Positions 47,391 to 59,766 of a stretch of 64,000 nt of DNA are shown here, piece after piece. The notes under the pieces were generated by a model. The model was not told where the DNA came from, made no database searches, and was given only the letters and a program-made list of their open reading frames with translations. Origin of the DNA: Glossina fuscipes (lineage: Eukaryota; Arthropoda; Insecta; Diptera; Glossinidae); the NCBI RefSeq assembly GCF_014805625.2, contig NW_023998452.1, positions 1,594,308-1,658,307 of the forward strand, in the 5' to 3' direction. Made by a program: the position numbers and the translations under genes. How positions within the stretch are numbered: position 1 is the first letter of the stretch; every line of letters starts with the position of its first letter.

Positions 47391-48200
47391 ACGATATGGT
47401 AGCGGGGCTACCCATTGTGAGTCCAAAAACGAAAATGACGTCTACTACCAGCGTGAAAATCGGTTCTAAGGGGAAATCCCCCCCTAAATCCGCCAACTTT
47501 TCCGGTCGATTACTTTTTTCTCACCTTAAAACAATGTTTTATGTGTGAGAGATTCGGACACATTTCAAAGTTATGTAAGGCTAAAGAGACCAGATGTCTT
47601 AATAGGTAGGACGTCCTAGTCCACTGATCAGCGCGCGGTGGTTAAATATATTGCCTTTGGTTCGAACGATCACAATATCCCGAATAAGAGTTGTCCGAAC
47701 AGACAGAGGTAATTAGGTTTTGCTAAGACACTGGCTTTAAAGAATTTAACTTAGATAGAGAAAAAAATTCTCCTCCAATTACTTCGGTTGTCTCGAGAAT
47801 AGATTGGATGGTAATGGAGACTTGAATAAGATCCTAGCCAAAAAGCAAATTCAATGCCATCATAAAAAGAAAATCCGGTCTCTGAAAACCTTCTCCTAGC
47901 CAACCTCCAAGACCGTCCGCAACAAAATCTAAAGGGCTAATGGTTTTTACAAATGATATGCGTTCTTCAGAATTACAAAGAATATTCTCTGAGATTAAAA
48001 CATTTATCCGTCCAACGATCTTTAGATCCCTTGTGCTAATTTCTATATTCATAAAGATTATTAATCTCATGGTTAAGGAGAGGCTAAAGGATTTCTTGAA
48101 AACAGGACAATATTCCAGCTCGTTCTTATACCTATCAAAAATGTACATTATGCGTCAAAGAACCATCTGTTTTCACGGCGAGTCTACGGAAAGCTGTTAA
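47391..48200 (+). mobile_element. Degenerate non-LTR retrotransposon ORF1 (gag-like) piece with CCHC zinc knuckle
   Basis: On the plus strand 47535-47576 encodes CFMCERFGHISKLC, a perfect CX2CX4HX4C knuckle, followed by KAKETRCL as in ORF1 proteins of I-like elements. Open but broken frames continue to about 48198, for example MVFTNDMRSSELQRIFSEIK. Several stops interrupt it. The orientation is opposite to the RT/RNase H piece to its left, so they are either two insertions or one rearranged element. Confidence 0.7.
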
Positions 48201-48752
48201 AATGGTTGTCATTCTACTTGGAGGGACTAAGTTACTTTATTAGAAATACAAATTTATTTTTTTAATTCACGATATTTTTCTACGTTCAATCAGAATTTAT
48301 GTCTACAATATTTCTTTTTCAGCCGAAGTTTGGAATACTGCTTTTACATCATTTTCAACAACTCAACGATTTACGATTGCACTTAACATACCGGCCGAAG
48401 TTTTTTTTTTGTGTTTCAGATAGATTTCTTGCGAATAATTACTACTGTTTATTATAAGCTGCACTGCTTATTGCCTTAGTCCACTCTAATACAACAAAAA
48501 ATAAAAAAATGAAAAAAAATGTTATTCTATGGATTATATAAAAATTCGTATAATTAACAAACCAATATTGAAATTTCCTCCCAAAAACAACCAAGATAAC
48601 TTTTAAAGCTTACTTAAGTAGGAGAATGGGATACAAAGCGGAAAACATTTACACTAACAAACAATAACAAATAGTAAAGCATTTCCATGGCGTGTGTTTG
48701 TCAGATAAGTTAATATCCTTTGTGACCTTGTAGATTTTATGCATGAATTGTC

Positions 48753-51190
48753 TTATAATTTTACACTTTGTGCTTCATCCAATAAAGACTTGATTTTCCG
48801 TAATGTATCTAGAAGACATTGAACATATTTTAGACCACTGCTTTTCTTGCTTTTAGTGTAGCTTGTCACCAATATGTGTATGCTGTAAAAATTGCGAAGA
48901 GATATAAATATACAATGGCTGCCGAGTATTTTAAAGAATTACCATTGCGATGTAATCGTATAGAAGGCACCATAACCGTCTAATAACATAGGAGCTACGT
49001 AACCAACATTGGCTGTATAACCCAACGTACTTGTTGATAATAAGAAGTTGCCTTCGCCGCCAGATTTCAAATATAATGGATCTGAGTACAGGTCTGGTAT
49101 TTCCATTTCGTTCTGATAAGCAACGCACCATAATCCAAATAAATGACGATCTACGCCTTTCCCACTCCGGGCCTCATCCATCATCAATTTGTGATGTTGC
49201 ACTGCCGCGCGAAACGCCTGAACTATTTGCATTTTTGACGAATGTCGATTAAGGGCAATCTTTATAAAGTTATAAACTTCGTTTGTGCAGGAACGCAAAG
49301 TCTCTGTGCGGCCATTATAGAAATGACGCATTAGTGCTGTTTCATATGTCGGAGCAATTCTACGTAAAAATACGAAAAATTATACTTTTATACCCTCCGC
49401 ATTAAAAGTGTCAATTGTTAGTCGATGTCTTGTGTTTTCTTGAATAGCAAGCCAATCGGTCCTCTTCTTGTCGACATTGACATTGACACATTTAGTGCGG
49501 AGGTTAATTATTCATTTCGTGAAATATCATACTCGTTGTGCAATTCCGCATAGGCTAACTGCAAAATCACCTGAACAAATGAATCGGGATGCAGTTTATA
49601 TAGCTTAATATAATCTTTGCCATAATCATCAAAAATCTCATGTGTAACTAAAACATCTTTACTCTAAAAAGTAAGAAAACGAGATATTATTTGAGATAAT
49701 AATTATTATTTAAAAAAAAAATATGAAGAATATATTTACTCTACTGTTGCTGTCACAATGAACTCGTTCAATTTCTTTCCTTATCATGTCATTTAAATCA
49801 AACTTTAATTCGTTTAAAGCGATCAGGGGTAATGTTTCCGATACGGACCAGTCCGGTTCAGAAGTTTCAAATAGGCTTAACTGTATGAACAGTATGTAGC
49901 TGACGCTAATCGTACCATCATAACAAGAATGCTATGGAATGGAAGAACAAGTGATGATAAACCTCACATAAGTTTTAGATTTTTTTGCATTCAAGCAAAA
50001 AATACTTACATCGCCAACCAAACCGAATTTTCCATTTTTATATGCTATAAGAATACTACTACGATCTCCCCACTTCGAATGAAGGTCACCGGCAATGACG
50101 AGCTGTGCAATTTCCCCGTAATCCTGAGGTTCGTTCTCATCTAACACAACCACTACATTTGAACTCTCAACCAACTGTAAGATATCTCTATTGTGAGCAG
50201 ATACTTCTTGTAAGCGTTGACGATTCTATAGAAAATTTTAAAGGGACTTTAGAATCTAAGTTGCCGTATTAATGTATTATATATAAAAAACCTCAGCCCA
50301 AAGGCTACGATCGTCATGAGTTAAAACAGCAATACCGTCTCCGACAGATTCGTAATCCAAAATAGTTCTTAACCTTTGAAGGAGAACTAACAATTCTTGA
50401 GGCGTTATCATTTCACCATTCTCACGGAGGGTCTTGAATATAAATAAACGACCTTTGCCAGAAATTAACCCATGGCAGGGGGTTTTACCCTCGTCAACTA
50501 GAGCATTTATAAAATTGTTATTAGTTTTCAGGCTAAATGCTTTTAGTGACAACACGTTCCCACGAGACCATTTACCTGTTTTGAAGTGTTTTTCTATACG
50601 ATCAACGTGCGTCCCTGGCACTCTTGTGGTAGAGAAAAATCGTTTATATAAATTTGACGAATATTTAATTTTACCATTGTCGGAAGATAATGGTTTGATG
50701 GCACCTTTACGTAATAAATCCCAAAACTCTATCGTATGGTACATCATGCGAGCTAAATTCTTTCAAGACAAATAATTATGATTGACTTAGGCGAAATGGA
50801 AATTAAGCTCACCTTTAAGGCATATTCGGGTGTTTCTTGTACGTTTACGCATTCTAATTTGGCGGGCATTGCCATTACCGTGTAAGGATATAAGGAAATT
50901 CTCGAAGTGTGATAAGCATACTTTTCCCACCATTCTTCGAGCCAGTTTTTCATTTTCGAAGATCTTTCTTGTAGTTTGGCGTGCAGTGTTGCGCCTATCT
51001 CTTTCTCAAACTTTTCAATGATCTTTTTCGAATTGGCCAACTCTTGCTCGGTTCCAAAAGGTTTTAGAGTTTCATAATACCGTTGCATAGTCTCATGCAA
51101 TTCCGGTAAGGGAAGTGGTGGTAACTCTTCATCAAATTTATAAGTATTTTGTTCATTTTTATCTAAAAAATATATACTAGCCCGGTCCAT
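48753..51190 (-). CDS. CROT: Carnitine O-octanoyltransferase-like (choline/carnitine acyltransferase family), 7 exons
   Basis: Minus-strand exons 51190-50813, 50759-50292, 50225-50010, 49931-49740, 49663-49533, 49359-48943 and 48882-48753 join in phase to 643 aa; human CROT has 612. The family transfers medium-chain acyl groups between CoA and carnitine, mainly in peroxisomes. The N-terminal ELPPLPLPELHETMQRYYET and NWLEEWWEKYAYHTSR are closer to CROT than to CRAT. HSCYDG at the start of exon 4 contains the catalytic His (about 355); GNFLLSTSTLGY holds the carnitine-binding Ser-Thr-Ser (about 570). YETALMRHFYNGRTE and GKGVDRHLFGL are family hallmarks. The C terminus is SVKL, near but not equal to the classical peroxisomal SKL/AKL. 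Start ATG 51190 has a good context (G at -3 and +4); ATG 51211 is in frame upstream. An intron-borne inverted repeat is listed separately. Confidence 0.9.
49394..49503. other. 110-nt inverted repeat (hairpin) inside a CROT intron
   Basis: CCTCCGCATTAAAAGTGTCAAT at the left end pairs with the reverse complement of ATTGACACATTTAGTGCGGAGG at the right end. Only two positions deviate over 22 bp, one of them a possible wobble pair on one strand. Partial pairing continues inward, and the loop is about 40 nt. It fills most of the 173-nt intron between CROT exons 5 and 6. It could be a tiny folded transposon (MITE) or a small-RNA precursor; the sequence alone does not decide. Confidence 0.6.
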
Positions 51191-53853
51191 AGCTAGAATA
51201 GAAATATGCATAATTTGTCGTATGTAAAATTTTGGTGTCAAACCTTTTCAATATGAAATTCTTTAATCTATTTTTTTTTTTATTTTTATATTATATGTCT
51301 ACATATATAAACTATACATATATCCGGGGTGATTTGTTATCAAAAAAAAAAGAAAAGGCGAATGATCTGGGAAATCAAACTAGCAACAAGAAATCGACCT
51401 CTCCATTTAAACGAATGTGTTCTTTCACGCACTAGCTTGCAATAAATTCAATTTAATGCAAAGTCAATCTTTAAATCGATTCTTTATATTTTCAAGGAAG
51501 TCGCTTTCAATTTTCGTCATTAATGGTAATTATATATTTATTTTTATATGTATTAACTGGAATTAATATAACATTTCACCTAAAGTCAATTACAACATGC
51601 ACTATAACAATGGTGAATATTTTCTGGTTCTTATTATTTAAGGGTAAGTAAATCCTTTGCAATTATTGTCTAAGCCTAGGCGTAGGAAAACGCTTGCTTT
51701 TATTACTTATAGTATTTTATGTTAATTAAAATTCTCATTTTTTCAAACTTTGCTACCAACCCAAAATGCAACGTATACTAAACAAGACCGTGCTAAAGAA
51801 AGGCGAGTATCGAATGAACTAAGTGAAATATATTATCTAAAGTACACTTTAAGGCTTTGAAAGCACAATAATATCGCACAAGAATCAATAGTGTGACCTG
51901 CAATGAATATTGAACATCACGGACAAGCATGTTACAAATTTTACAACAAATTGATTAGTGAAATGATTTGTCACAAAATATGCCAAGAGAATGATCTGAT
52001 AACGCTAACCTATTATTCACCAATTGAGAAGTTACCAATTGGGGTTACGCAACCATTGTCCTGCGAAGTTGAAGATATCTTACAACTGGAAAGATATTTG
52101 CTTGATTGATTTTATCGAAAAATAGTTGTGATATGTATCTCTCTCAAATGTAAACATCAACCGCTCTTGGGTGCCACAAAATTAAATTTTCTTCAACATG
52201 TTCTTGTTCAAATATATTACAATCTAAGAAAAAAACAGTTTTGATTCATTATGATGTGCTTAATATAATTAAAATCAAGCAGATGACCTTATGGTAACTT
52301 CAAGATTTTGTTATATTTGATGAAAGAAAATAATTTAGGTTGATATTGAAGTCGACCATTATCGTCATATCTCAATCGTTGGAGCGTTACCTACGCTTAT
52401 GCTTAGAAAATGTGTTAAAATTACTTTCGCTTTCGTAAACGTCAAGTGTGAACTTTAAATTAATGAAGTAATTTACAGAAATTTACATAATGTTTACATT
52501 TCTACGCTGACCATTTTTATTGAGCCTTCAATGTAAATAAAATTTGATATGTACTGTGGATCTATTCGTTTGGTAGTTTTTTTTTTTTTTGCCATTAAAA
52601 AACATTCGATGCATTCCTTGACGAACTTATAAACAAAGTTTTTGTCTCTTAAAAATTTCCTCTTTAGAATAAACATTTCTTTTACTGAAAATAAATATTC
52701 TATACTTCTCTTATTTATTTGGAAAGGCATCCTTAAGATTTTTAGAGAAAATTCTTTCTATTAAAAAGAATGGACAATTCAGGTATATTGTATATTTTTG
52801 TTCTGAAACGGGTAAATAATAAACAAACAAGACAAAACCGATCTTTGCACCTCCATGTATGGATTCGACGAAATCAATTTCATATACATATGTACTTTGA
52901 CAAAAAAAAAAAAAAGAATAATAATATAATAAATGCACAATTAGTCATAAGCAAAAATTTGTTTGAAATTTATATACTCACACATACATATACTGTTTAA
53001 TTTACTAAAATGTTTATACAATCTCAAATTATGAATTAGTATGACTTTAAGTTTGCTGATGATTAGTTACGTTACGTTAATAATTAATCAATTGAACACA
53101 AACGAAATGAAGTGATCATTAACTGATGAGAAAGCTGATTAAATCTACAAAACTTGCTTTGAGCAAATTAAGGGACTATATTGACCTAAAATGATCAGTG
53201 TTGACAACAGGTTATTTCATTTAGCACGACTGAGAATTTTGCAATGAATCAGCACATAAAAAAATTAATAAATTAATAGAGATTAATTCTTTTTTTCATA
53301 TCGTACCGAGTAAATATGGACATTATTTGCCATAAACCTTTAATTTTGAATGATGTCGATGACTTAAGACATTGCCTCAATATAGTTTGAATAGGGAAAT
53401 TAATGGATGTAGCATTTAGGTACGTCTTCGTTGACGATATCACTCCAAGTTAATTAAACATTACACCTTATTCATGTATAAATTTTTGATTGCAATTAAC
53501 CACGAGTCTAAATGTTTCGAAGTTATGCATAGTTCTGGTTTCTGAGCGGAATAACCTTATTGCATATATTTAAACGCTGAATGAAGGAATAGTTAAGTTC
53601 ATTATCATACTGAGATCACATGGGTGAGTGAAATTGAACAACTATTGTTATTTCAGTTAATAGATTGAGTTGTTATTTTCCTTTTCAATTATTTGGCTTC
53701 TTCTTCTTCTCTTACTATTCATTTTTCATCTTCCATTGATAATTACAGAAATTGTTCTAATAAAAGCGTGCATTTCGTCTACAAAATAGTGTTTGTGTTT
53801 GGATTCAATGAAAAGGATTTTAATAGATTTTTAGTCGAACATAAAAGAGGGCA
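51191..53853. other. Region between the divergent CROT and REXO1 genes
   Basis: Mostly AT-rich and non-coding. One plus-strand ORF (51903-52109) starts with a true ATG and encodes 68 aa with four Cys and no low complexity; it matches no family I know. AGTGTGACCT at 51891-51900, just before it, resembles on the minus strand the fly housekeeping promoter 'motif 1' (GGTCACACT) and could serve CROT through a 5' UTR intron, since TTCTAG directly precedes the CROT start. The rest holds nothing I can support. Confidence 0.4.
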
Positions 53854-56800
53854 ATGTTACCCTCGACAGGATTATTTAAAAGTTATATTTGCCCTTATTA
53901 CGGTGGAAACACAGATGATAATGAGGACGGAAAGAGCACTCAAAGTAACATTGAGACATCGACTAATACATGTCAACGTCCTTATTGCCACTTTAAGCAC
54001 ATCAAAAAAGGTAAAAAGTATTTTCAATAATTTACGGTAAATTGGGACGAATTTATTCTTGCTATTGTTATCTTCGCATTATTACTAAATGCAGATGAAA
54101 TAGAAAAATCTACTAGCGGTGCAACTGCTGTGCCTGAATATAAACCTACTCCAAAGCTACTAACGTTACAGGAGCTAAATTTGCCTATAGATGTAAAAAG
54201 GAAGACTAAATTGGAATATCAACCGGAAAAACCTGGATTTAATGCATCACCTTCTAAAAAGCGATGCTCACTTGATAAGGCACCCATTTATATCCCTGCG
54301 CCTACTTTATCGATAGGTGAGGAGACGCTTAATGACAATAGTCAGGGCAGTGAAGGCTTAGATTTGAAGGATTATGCTGAAGAATTGGATGAACTGAGTA
54401 ATATATTGGATAATCAGAATGAAACAACTGCTAAGGATTTCATAGAAAACAACACTACGGGTGATAGTTCTAAAAACAGTATTAAGCAAAAGTCGCAAAA
54501 TGAAAACGAGAAAAATGAAAATCAGGTTTCGCAAGAACGCAGTAATCATAGTGAAAAGCGAGAGAAGAGATCGTCATCTAATTCACAAAGTAAACGGCAT
54601 AAACATCATAAATCTTCAAAATGCCAGGAAGTAGTGGCAGCAGATAGTAAAGAACATAAGCGAGATGTTAAACGAGAAAAAGGGAGTTCCAAGCGAAGCG
54701 ATAGAGATAGGTTGAGAAAGGAAAAATGTGAAAATAAGCCATCCTCTTTAAAGTCATCCTCTTCAAGGCATAAATCTTCCAGGAGAAGCAGTGAATGCCA
54801 TGAAAAAAATTGTAAAAATTCATCTACAAAACCATTATCCCATGGAAAAGATCATTTGTCAGATGCTTCTCCAACGACGTCTAAGGAAAGTAAAATTTCC
54901 ATTTCGTCAAACATAAGTAAAGATAAAAGTGCATCCATATCCTCTAAATTAATACAAGATAGACCCGATCCTGAATCTGATACAACTGCTTTATTTGCTA
55001 CTTCTGATGAGGAAATTAGAAAAGAGTGTGAAATGATCTTTGATCAATTAGAGCAAGAGTTTGCTACCCTGCAGAGCGAAACCAAAAAGGAGCCCGAGCT
55101 TGAACGTGACACTAATGTAGGACCAAAACGTAAAGTTGCTCAAGAAGAAGAACAATATTCGGCTGCGCCACAAAAAAAGCGTGTGGCGTATGAAAATGCT
55201 GACAAACAGAAGAGTCATGCAACACCTTCTACGGTCTTAAAACCGGATCATCGTAAAAATGCTATACATGTGAGTTCATGTTCATGATGTGTGGTGTGAT
55301 TTTTTTTTTTAACAAATTCCATATAAATTGATGCATTTATAATTTTTAGTCCGTTTTTAATAGACAGAATGCTGTAAGACGAGAACAAGAAGAAGAAGCT
55401 ATCGCCCAAAAAATTGCTTTAAGAGAAGCGGAAGAAAGAGTTAAAGAAGCGAATGAAGCCTTACGCAAAGCACGGGAAAAAACACTTACGCCGTTGATAC
55501 CAACAAGTTATTTAACACCGGTAACCAAATCCACTAGTACGTACCTAAAGAAAATTACTTGTATGCAACATCTTTTTAATATAATTCATTTCAATTTTAA
55601 AGCGCGTTTAATCGCACCGGTGTCTAATATGTTAGCCTTACAAAGAGCAAAAAAAAAAGTTGAAGAATTAAAAGCGGAGAAAAAGTTCGCGTTCACTCCT
55701 GCTCAGACTAGCAAGGCGGGCAGTAGAGTTGCGCATAAAGCCACTGTTAAAACTACGCGAGTAGAACCAGTAAGATTTTTTTTTTATTGCGATGAATTTA
55801 TGCACAGATACGTACGTATATATACGTTTGTAAATTTTGTGTTCTTGTATTTAAGGAAAAGCAATCAAAACCTCCTGTGTTAGAAGCCAATTCCACAAAA
55901 ATTTCCTTTAATATTCGAATGCAGTATTATGAGATGATGGTTAAGCACTCTTTAGCCATTTATCCCAATTCGGTTGACGCTTGGGAAAGAGTAAGTAAGG
56001 CTTTTGCCATCATATTAAATCAACATTAACAATGTAATATATGCCTTGCAGGCTCAAGCCGAAGAATTAGCTGTTTTTAAAAAATGTAATACTCCCGTTA
56101 TTTATAAAAGTAGCGCCATGTTAACAATTAACAAATTAAGAAAAGAAGCTGCGGGTAACTATTTATTTAAGTTCACAATATCGCATTTATGCATGTTTTT
56201 ATATTGCAGACGTTGGCAATAAATCTTCACAAGGTTTTAATATAATATCACATGAAGCCGTATTAGCTGGTAAACTGGCCAACAATATGTCATGGAGTGT
56301 ACAAAAGAAAATGTAAGTGAATCTTTTTTTTATAATGTTTGCTACTTAAAAACATAATATTGTCGCCCTGGGAGCAACATGTTTTTAGTAACCCAAACAA
56401 ACTTCAATATGTTAATTTTTAACTTTTTTTCTTGGATTTTATATTCTTTTTACATAGCCTGTGTGAAGTAATTAAATATTTGCTGAAACATTTTACGGAA
56501 GCATTTTGTTCGGTTTTATTAAAGAATAGTTATGCATTGTTATCGCTTAGGGCGCATTTTTCCGTTTATAGTTAAAGCCTCCCACACGCTTTTAAAAGAG
56601 CAGACCTCAAAGAAAACATAAGAAGCAGTAATGCATTTCTTGCTGTTGCCGTTTGATTCGTTTAGAGGTCTGTAAACAAAATTACAATTATTTAAATTTA
56701 AAAATTAATTTCCGTAAAGACATTATAAATCGCAATCATCTAATATGTGCGTATTGAAGGTGTACTAAGGTCTTTACTTAATTTTCTTTCTGCTTCTATT

Positions 56801-58530
56801 TGTTTATACGCATATATTTTATTTACTTTCCTTTCTTGTTTAGAAATAGTTTATTAATATTAATATATTTTGTATGTTTCTTTCACTAGTTCTGACGCGA
56901 GTCTCCCTTATTGTTTCTTAGAAAGTTTTGTTGTTATGTAGCGAGCAAATGAAAGAAGAATTCCGAACAAAACCACAATCAACAATGGAAAAACAATGAA
57001 AAACTTCAAGGGAAAAAGTCTTTTTTAAGAGAAAATAAATAATTTCAAGAGTTTATTAAAAATTCTTTTTCTTCTTCTTTTTTGTCATTGAATTGAAATT
57101 TATCTTTTAGCAAAGTCATTTCATATGCTTGTATATTTTCTATTTCACATTTTTTCAATTTGTTAATAAATAAGTATAAACCTTGTTACAAGAGAAACAG
57201 CTAAGCAATTGATAGTCCCTCCTGGATAATTGCTTGAGTGATTTAAAAAATTTCCGCCATCTGAATGTTCTGTCAAAATTCGCTATGAATACAAAACATA
57301 AAATAATTGAGATCGCTTTAAACGATCATCTATTAAATCAAATAATGTTTTGTCTATTTCAACAATACAGGAAAACCGACGCGGCAACGGGTAGCGAACC
57401 ATTTGATAAATTGTGCAGTGAAAAGGCCTACCAGATGGTATTTGAATTGCATTTAACAGAAGAACTTTTAGTGTCGAATGGTTTTCCACGAGCAGGCAAA
57501 CGTCCAGGTACAGCGATTATACAGAACACAAAGCCAACGAGAAAGCCTAACGATACGGAACGTTATTGCAGTCGTTGTGGCAAGGTATTCAATTTATCAA
57601 TGTATGATCAAATCTGTGTGGATGAATGTAATTACCATCCTAAGAGTACAGGCTATAAAAGGGGCAAGTCTTTTTTTTCAAATTCTTCAAATACTGCTCT
57701 TAAAACATTTTCTGCATCTTCCAGGATTCGCTGACAACCATCATCGGTGCTGTCAACAACCAGCCGGCACGCCTGGATGTACTTATGGCAACTATCACGT
57801 TATTACTGACTATGACGAAGTCGAAAATTTAACTGGCTATGTGACCACCATTGATAAATCTAATAAATCTGACGGATCCGAATATGTTCTTACTAAAAAG
57901 GATATATACGCTTTAGATTGCGAAATGTGCTATACCACAAGGGGTATAGAGTTGACCAGAGTCACTGTGGTTGATGTCAACAGTCGTATAGTTTATAATG
58001 CTCTTGTCAAGCCAGACAATAAAATTGTGGACTATAACACGATGTAAATGCCGATCACTTCTTTGAACTCTATCGCCAAGCAAGTTTACTCTTTAATTTC
58101 AGTTATTCGGGCATTACTGAACAGATGCTGGCCAATGTCACTCGCAATTTGCGTGATGTTCAAGCTATATTGATGTCAATGTTTCATTCAAATACCATTT
58201 TAATAGGTCATAGCTTGGAGAGCGATTTAAAGGCTTTAAAATTAATTCACAGTGTTGTGGTTGATACATCCGTATTATTTCCTCATAAAATGGGACCACC
58301 GAAAAAACGAGCCTTAAAAACACTTTGCATAGAAAATTTAAAACGCATCATCCAAGAAAATGGTACATTTCTATTTTTAATCGAGATTCAATTTTGCCCT
58401 ATACAACATTAACGGGTCTGTATTTTTCTTTCTTTGTTTACCTCGTACAGAGTCTGGTCACGATTCAGCCGAGGATGCTGAAGTCTGCATACAACTAGTG
58501 AAGTTTTATTTACGCAATAAAATAAGTTAA
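53854..58530 (+). CDS. REXO1: REXO1, DEDDh RNA 3'-5' exonuclease, 11 exons
   Basis: Exons 53854-54010, 54095-55269, 55350-55536, 55603-55769, 55856-55990, 56052-56154, 56210-56312, 57371-57663, 57725-58043, 58103-58362 and 58451-58530 join in phase to 992 aa (human REXO1 1221). The start [16 protein letters not shown] and RPYCHFKH match the REXO1 N-terminal zinc-finger-like motif. A long Ser/Lys-rich low-complexity region follows (about 90-370). [13 protein letters not shown] and a Cys cluster ([10 protein letters not shown]) precede the exonuclease. Catalytic residues are present: YALDCEM (Asp 838, Glu 840), GHSLESDL (Asp about 921) and [10 protein letters not shown] (His 970, Asp 975). Its relatives trim structured nuclear RNAs; REXO1 also binds elongin A. 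Intron 8 uses a GC donor (GGG|GCAAGT at 57664); intron 7 is about 1.06 kb, the others are short. Confidence 0.93.
56313..57370. other. Long intron of REXO1
   Basis: AT-rich intron of 1058 nt between REXO1 exons 7 and 8. No nested gene, RNA gene or transposon was recognised in it. Confidence 0.6.
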
Positions 58531-58590
58531 GACGAAATTCTTATTTTTAGTCTTCATATATAAAATATCAATGCAATGCATTGACTAGAT

Positions 58591-58596
58591 AATAAA
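58591..58596 (+). terminator. Poly(A) signal AATAAA of REXO1
   Basis: AATAAA 61 nt after the REXO1 stop. Confidence 0.55.
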
Positions 58597-59722
58597 AAAG
58601 AATAATCAAAAAAAACATCACTAATAAAATAATATCAAAGAACAGAACAACTTTGTTCCAAAAGTGTATATTGCAAGCATTTCGTACGCCCTACGCAACA
58701 AAAAATTGAAGGTTAGCTCTTTATAATTTTCTTATCTTGATTGTAGAAAATGGGGTGAACATGATTGGTGTTAATAGTCTATGACTTGCAGACTTTGTTT
58801 TTGATAAATAAAATTTCGATTTTACCGAGCCGCTGCTGCGATATTGTTTTCCTTTATTTCTTTCGCTGTACAAATTTCAATTTTTGCTTTTCATATTCTT
58901 CAAGTTCAAAATATCTGAAAATTCGCATTTTTTATGTAAATGGTACGTCTAAAACGAGCCCCTGTGTGTTTTTTCAGTATTCTATTCTGCTAAAAATATT
59001 TTTTTTAATTAAAAAAAAAACAGTTAAAAAATTCTCCTGCTTTAAGTGAATAATATATAATGCAGGCAAATACCACTGGCAAATTCTTATTAACATCATT
59101 GTACGAACATGTATATAGTACACTGCCTTCATTTCCTGTGGACTAAATTATTATTGCAACATGCTTTATAAACCTATCTAGTTTGAATAGCTTGCAACCA
59201 TGTGATTATGTTCGTCGGTTTGTTTGTCCATTTAGGTGAGTACGATTCCGCACTCCAAACTCTGCCTTGAAGGATAAAATTGACGTCAAATATTTTCTCT
59301 AGTGTTAGATTGAGATTCAGTGATAAGAAAATTATTTAAAATGAAAATAAATCCGGAATTCGTAAGAAAAAAATGATACTCTCATCGTTCTCATATTGCA
59401 AACTCGAGCTAAATCAGCGTAGAAACTCTATTTTAAATATTTCTTTTCAAAAAAATATTTCAATTAAATTCAGAAGTAGTTGAAATAGCTCAAACCAATA
59501 GATCTTAAGTATAACGGAGTGTGAATTTTTACATGGTTGCGCATCTAGAATATATAAAAGTAAACTACTTTTTTTTCAACATAAGCCTTTTTTTTTACTT
59601 TACGCTCAAGTAATTTTTTTCTCTCAGCCTATCCGCCGTTAAAGTGCTGCCAGTTCTTGCAAATTGAATGAATAAGAATACTGTTATTTGCAGTGCTACT
59701 ATACATTGGTCTTGAAAAGCAA

Positions 59723-59725
<3 letters not shown>

Positions 59726-59765
<40 letters not shown>

Positions 59766-59766
59766 T
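59726..59766. repeat. (TA)n microsatellite
   Basis: About 40 nt of alternating A and T, interrupted once by TG. Confidence 0.9.

Noticed and set aside
47640..47680. GGTTCGAAC resembling a tRNA T-loop
   Set aside because: No matching acceptor, D or anticodon stem; it lies within the broken retrotransposon ORF1.
53693..54040. 115-aa open frame overlapping REXO1 exon 1
   Set aside because: A different frame from MLPSTGLF...; the REXO1 match fixes the correct frame.
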